This document shows, one piece after another, positions 31,452 through 34,498 of a stretch of DNA of 34,498 bases. Location of the stretch: the NCBI GenBank assembly GCA_002315505.1, contig DCGX01000055.1, positions 1 to 34,498 on the forward strand, given 5' to 3'. The notes under the pieces are model-generated. The model saw only the letters and a program-made list of their open reading frames with translations. It did not search any database and was not told where the DNA came from. Made by a program: the position numbers and the translations under genes. The DNA comes from Ruminococcaceae bacterium UBA1767. Lineage in GTDB: Bacteria > Bacillota > Clostridia > Oscillospirales > Acutalibacteraceae. Every line of letters begins with the position of its first letter. Position 1 is the first letter of the stretch.

Positions 31452-33628
31452 ATCGAAAACTCCGAGCGAGCAATAACATTATTCTGCAAATCCTCATCAA
31501 GGTCACAGAAATATGAGCTGAATCCACCTACACGCACAACAAGACTTTTATATTTCTCAGGCTCCTTCTGTGCTTTAAGAAGAGTATCTCTGTCAACAAC
31601 ATTGATTGAAAGCTGTTGACCGCCGTTTTCAAAATAAGTCTTTGCAAGAGTAATAAAAGCATCCTGTCCCTTCTCCGTATTAAAAAGAGACTTTGTGAAT
31701 TTCAGCTGTGTTACAAAGCCGGAGCAAGGCTCTGTCTGGTCATATTTAAGACAGGAAAGAATTGCGGCTGTCGGGCCATTGACATCGCAGCCCGGTGTTG
31801 CGGAAATACTGTCAGCAAAATTATCCTCGCCCTTTTTCTTGCCATTCGGCAATGCGGAAGTGTGTATTCCACGGTCTGCGGCACGATCAAAGGTACTGCA
31901 ACCACCTGTGTAAACTCCGCCTCTTGCACACTTTTTTGTCTTTAAATAACGGTTGAAGTGATTAACAACCTCGGCACAAATCGAATCAACCTCGTCAATA
32001 TCATTGCCGAATTTTTCACTCGTCTTGCAATCGTGATAAAGGTCGTCCCAGTTTTCAAAATTATCCTCGAGTGCATCAACAAGCTGATTCATTGTGTATT
32101 TTTTCTCGATAAAAACTAACTTTTTGATTGCCCACAAGGAGTCCGCAGTATCTGCAATTCCCTCAAGAAGAATCTGTGCGTGGTTATATTTCGGTCCGCC
32201 GGCCTTGTAGTCGATTCCTTTTTCAAGACAACCCTCGATAAGAATCGAGCGAATTGTGTTCGGATTGATTTTTGTATACATTTCTGTACTGATATTTGCT
32301 TCATCAACCAAGACATCACATACATGGTCAAGATATTTAAAATAAAGCTCAAGCAACTCGTCAAAGCTCTTACATTCTCTTGCGTTTCCAAAAGGCTCAA
32401 GGAGTTTTCTCGGTTCATCAAAAAGCATATTATTGCCGTTGTGAAGGCAGATTTCAAGCACCTTGCCGAGGTTAACCTCACCGTCCTCAAGTCCCATGTG
32501 CGACTTGCCCAATATATCAATCTGATTGCATCCGTTCATACAATACTGATGACTGTCCTCGGGTGTAATTCCGAGCTTTTCAAGTGCAGTACAAACAATC
32601 TCATCATTGTACAAAGCAGGAAGTCCCGTACCCTGTGCAATACTTTTTACAGCGAGCTTCCACAGCTTTTCCGGAGTATTTCTATGCGTGCGCATTGTAA
32701 GATTAGGCGTGTTGTAACCTGTTTTTGTAATTTCTTCTAAAAGCATATACGAAAGCTCATTTGTGGTGTCATTCCAATTTTCGTCACTACCCGAAATACA
32801 CAAATTCCACGAGCGGTGAAGCTGGAAGCCCTCAAGCATTCTTCTTATCAAAGCACGGTTTTCTTCCATATCTGTTTTCTTGAAATATTCGTACATATAT
32901 CTGTCAAAGTTACCCGGTGAATCTGCATTTTGCAGGGTGAAAATAACCCAGAAGCACATTACGGCAGAATACATATCATAGCACGGCTGCATTGGTATTT
33001 TCAGAAACACTTCCGCTATTCTCAAAAATTCCGCCCTCCTACCTTCGTCAGCTTCGTTCTCTGCGTTTTCGAGTGCGGTTTTGCGAACATTTCTGCCGAT
33101 TACATCAAGGGCATCCATTGTGATTTTACAGGCATTGTAAAAGCCGTCTTTATCGGGATTTTTCTCTCTGCACTCCTCGATATATGCTCTCATTCCGTCA
33201 GTACCGAGTCGGAGTATTCTTGCAAAATCGGGGTTGGCGTGTCCCATCCAGTTACCGCCCCAGCACAAGTCATTCTCCTGGAATGTTATATATTCCTGAA
33301 TTCTGCCATTCTGCCACTGCTCCTCGTTGCAATATTTAATCATCTCGTCACGCAGAGAATAATAGGCATCTCTCTTTTCGGGATTCGCCTTAACTTTTTT
33401 ATTGAAACTATCTTTATTGTAGTTTATTCCGAATGCCCACGGATGAATAAATGCTCTGTCGGGTACACAACAATCAACCGACGGAAGCATAGTTTTATCG
33501 TAAAATGTTACAGGGTAGTTCTCTGCCTCTGCAAGCATACCGAGAGCAATGCGTTCAATAGTTGTCTTGCCCGAATTGGCATAAAAGGTCTCTGCAAAAT
33601 TCTCATTCAGTTCAAATTTTGTATTCAT
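31448..33628 (-). CDS. Glycyl radical enzyme of unknown substrate, atypical active site
   Basis: A 726-residue glycyl radical enzyme. The C-terminal RVGGFSSYF carries the radical glycine (probably Gly702). The thiyl cysteine is in MNGCNQID (Cys367, with another Cys at 363). Known dehydratase, CutC and arylacetate decarboxylase-type members have GC-x-E at this place, and pyruvate formate-lyase has adjacent cysteines. Here the residues are Cys-Asn-Gln, so the usual glutamate base is missing. Length is shorter than CutC (about 840) and nearer to PFL (about 760). Conserved framing such as GHANPDFARILRLG and QGTGLPALYNDE is intact, so this is not a decayed gene. It is anaerobic and oxygen-sensitive. 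It lies between an SGNH hydrolase gene (4-nt gap) and its activase (4-nt overlap). Substrate unknown. Confidence 0.85.
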   Translation of the reverse strand: MNTKFELNENFAETFYANSGKTTIERIALGMLAEAENYPVTFYDKTMLPSVDCCVPDRAFIHPWAFGINYNKDSFNKKVKANPEKRDAYYSLRDEMIKYCNEEQWQNGRIQEYITFQENDLCWGGNWMGHANPDFARILRLGTDGMRAYIEECREKNPDKDGFYNACKITMDALDVIGRNVRKTALENAENEADEGRRAEFLRIAEVFLKIPMQPCYDMYSAVMCFWVIFTLQNADSPGNFDRYMYEYFKKTDMEENRALIRRMLEGFQLHRSWNLCISGSDENWNDTTNELSYMLLEEITKTGYNTPNLTMRTHRNTPEKLWKLAVKSIAQGTGLPALYNDEIVCTALEKLGITPEDSHQYCMNGCNQIDILGKSHMGLEDGEVNLGKVLEICLHNGNNMLFDEPRKLLEPFGNARECKSFDELLELYFKYLDHVCDVLVDEANISTEMYTKINPNTIRSILIEGCLEKGIDYKAGGPKYNHAQILLEGIADTADSLWAIKKLVFIEKKYTMNQLVDALEDNFENWDDLYHDCKTSEKFGNDIDEVDSICAEVVNHFNRYLKTKKCARGGVYTGGCSTFDRAADRGIHTSALPNGKKKGEDNFADSISATPGCDVNGPTAAILSCLKYDQTEPCSGFVTQLKFTKSLFNTEKGQDAFITLAKTYFENGGQQLSINVVDRDTLLKAQKEPEKYKSLVVRVGGFSSYFCDLDEDLQNNVIARSEFSI

Positions 33629-33632
33629 AAAA

Positions 33633-34376
33633 TCATCCTAATTCCGTAATAGTTCTTTTCAAAGTTTCAATTATTCTTTCGTCGGTTTCGTATCCGTCTT
33701 TTTTCGGTACAAAGGTTACTTTGTCGGCATCAATTCCCGTCAATGCTCTTAGCCACACAAGTCCTCCGACAAACCGACCGTAAATATAGCTTAAATGAAA
33801 GCTATCTCTTGTGAGAGTCATTCCGCCGTTTTTCATGTCAAATTCTTTTACATTTTCACGGATATACTGTACCGCATCACCTGTCGGGATAATCGGAAGT
33901 CCCGTTTTTTCGCTTGCATCGTTATAAGCCTCGGTGATAGCATCGTACATTTCTCTTTCGGAAAAATTGTAATTTTTAAAATCGGGATGTCCCGAACCCG
34001 TGTCATAGCTCCATGTTTTGTGCAGATATATTTTTGCGTTTGGTTGTACTTTTTTAATTTCTGCTAAAAGATTTGACAAGTATGGTTCAAAGGAACTGAA
34101 AATTCCACTGAAGCCACTTGCTTGTTGCAGGGTGATTACATCCCAATTTTCTTTTACGAGTGCCTTCGGCAGATTTATTCTTTCCTGAAATTCGCCGTTG
34201 ATTTCGTAGTCATATTCGTCAGCACCGCTTTGAAAATTCTTCCAATGCGTTTCAAGTGAGCAACCACCGATATAAAGATTTGCACAGCAAATATCCTCAC
34301 CGACACTTTCGGCAATTTGATGCAACCATTTATGTGCATCGTGCGAAAAGCTGTTTCCTATACTTAAAAGTTTCAT
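33633..34376 (-). CDS. DUF4886/SGNH-hydrolase-like protein
   Basis: A 247-residue cytosolic protein. SIGNSFSHDAHKW is the DUF4886 version of SGNH block I (probable nucleophile Ser9), LYIGGCSLE resembles block II, and TRDSFHLSYIYG holds the D-x-x-H dyad (Asp191, His194). SGNH hydrolases cleave esters, including acetyl groups on sugars; no signal peptide is present, so the substrate is internal. The ATG at 34376 follows GGGTGA. It is the first gene of a three-gene operon with the glycyl radical enzyme and its activase, implying a shared pathway. Confidence 0.8.
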   Translation of the reverse strand: MKLLSIGNSFSHDAHKWLHQIAESVGEDICCANLYIGGCSLETHWKNFQSGADEYDYEINGEFQERINLPKALVKENWDVITLQQASGFSGIFSSFEPYLSNLLAEIKKVQPNAKIYLHKTWSYDTGSGHPDFKNYNFSEREMYDAITEAYNDASEKTGLPIIPTGDAVQYIRENVKEFDMKNGGMTLTRDSFHLSYIYGRFVGGLVWLRALTGIDADKVTFVPKKDGYETDERIIETLKRTITELG

Positions 34377-34405
34377 AACATCACCCTATTTTTTAAACTA
34401 ATCAA

Positions 34406-34434
34406 ATTATAGTATTATTACAAAAAATAGTCAA
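34406..34434 (-). promoter_or_regulatory. SigA-type promoter of the DUF4886-glycyl radical enzyme operon
   Basis: Minus strand: TTGACT (34429-34434), 17-nt spacer, TATAAT (34406-34411). No operator is evident between the promoter and the ATG. Confidence 0.8.
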
Positions 34435-34443
34435 TCATAATAA

Positions 34444-34475
34444 AAAAATTCTACCACTTTCGTGATAGAATTTTT
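34444..34475. terminator. Terminator at the right edge
   Basis: AAAAATTCTA (34444-34453) pairs with TAGAATTTTT (34466-34475), with a short inner CAC/GTG stem and a TTTC loop. T-runs exist on both strands. It probably ends a minus-strand gene beyond the window, just upstream of the promoter at 34406-34434. Confidence 0.75.
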
Positions 34476-34498
34476 CAATTATTTAACTGTGTATATGA

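Noticed and set aside
31448..33628. Propanediol dehydratase linked to rhamnose breakdown
   Set aside because: rhaD in the window makes this tempting, since lactaldehyde leads to 1,2-propanediol. But the Cys-x-Glu motif of the dehydratases is absent, no microcompartment genes are present, and the two loci are 30 kb apart.
32930..33649. 239-codon plus-strand open frame
   Set aside because: Antisense to the well-supported glycyl radical enzyme gene, with a hydrophobic, low-complexity product and no translation signals.
34476..34498. End of a minus-strand gene at the right edge
   Set aside because: All three minus-strand frames reach a stop within this short piece, so a gene end before the terminator is plausible but the frame and product cannot be decided.

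Overview
The window looks like a chromosomal segment of an anaerobic, spore-forming, low-GC Gram-positive bacterium of the Clostridia, most likely a Ruminococcus-like Oscillospiraceae member. The evidence is type I dockerins, the sporulation genes ylbJ, yqfC and yqfD, a glycyl radical enzyme with its oxygen-sensitive activase, a lysine riboswitch, the dehydrogenase branch of diaminopimelate synthesis, strong AGGAGG-type ribosome binding sites, and many TTGACA-17-TATAAT promoters. I see no transposase, phage gene, tRNA, rRNA or CRISPR array. The species call is an inference from gene content.

Layout. 1-2950 (minus strand): start of a possible Fe-S scaffold-like gene, rhamnulose-1-phosphate aldolase (rhaD), and a sodium/solute symporter preceded by a leader that encodes a 19-residue peptide with six consecutive tyrosines and then a terminator. 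2969-7000: purB-gtrA-GT2 (minus) divergent from a GtrB-like glycosyltransferase (plus), which is followed by a C_GCAxxG_C_C protein and an Mrp/NBP35 ATPase. 8382-11612 (minus): DUF554 membrane protein, a membrane-anchored dockerin/CBM2-like protein and a secreted alpha/beta hydrolase. 11735-16457 (plus): a short GH36 alpha-galactosidase, then a large secreted subtilase with InlB-B-type repeats and a dockerin. 16508-18811 (minus): the housekeeping cluster ylxM-ffh-rpsP-khpA, with a palindrome at its predicted transcript start. 18925-19048: a gene-free stretch with six TGTGGAAAA-like repeats resembling DnaA boxes. 19113-23302: ylbJ, a four-cysteine small protein and a secreted beta-helix protein (minus), divergent from yqfC-yqfD (plus). 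23288-26270: radC (minus) divergent from a long GH36 alpha-galactosidase (plus). 26314-30546 (minus): lysine riboswitch-dapA-dapB-ddh-lysA. 30564-34434 (minus): a tight three-gene unit of a DUF4886/SGNH hydrolase, a glycyl radical enzyme and its activase.

How the genes fit together. The glycan-related genes (two alpha-galactosidases, rhaD, the dockerin proteins) suggest a plant-fibre or mucin degrader that imports and ferments galactosides and deoxysugars. The four dap/ddh/lysA genes convert aspartate semialdehyde to lysine by the one-step dehydrogenase route under feedback from lysine itself.

The most notable candidates are two. First, the symporter leader has all four segments of a classical ribosome-mediated attenuator keyed to tyrosine, which predicts a tyrosine or aromatic amino-acid transporter. 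Second, the glycyl radical enzyme lacks the Cys-x-Glu motif of the known dehydratases and is coupled to a cytosolic SGNH hydrolase, so its substrate is unknown and the unit may be an undescribed pathway.
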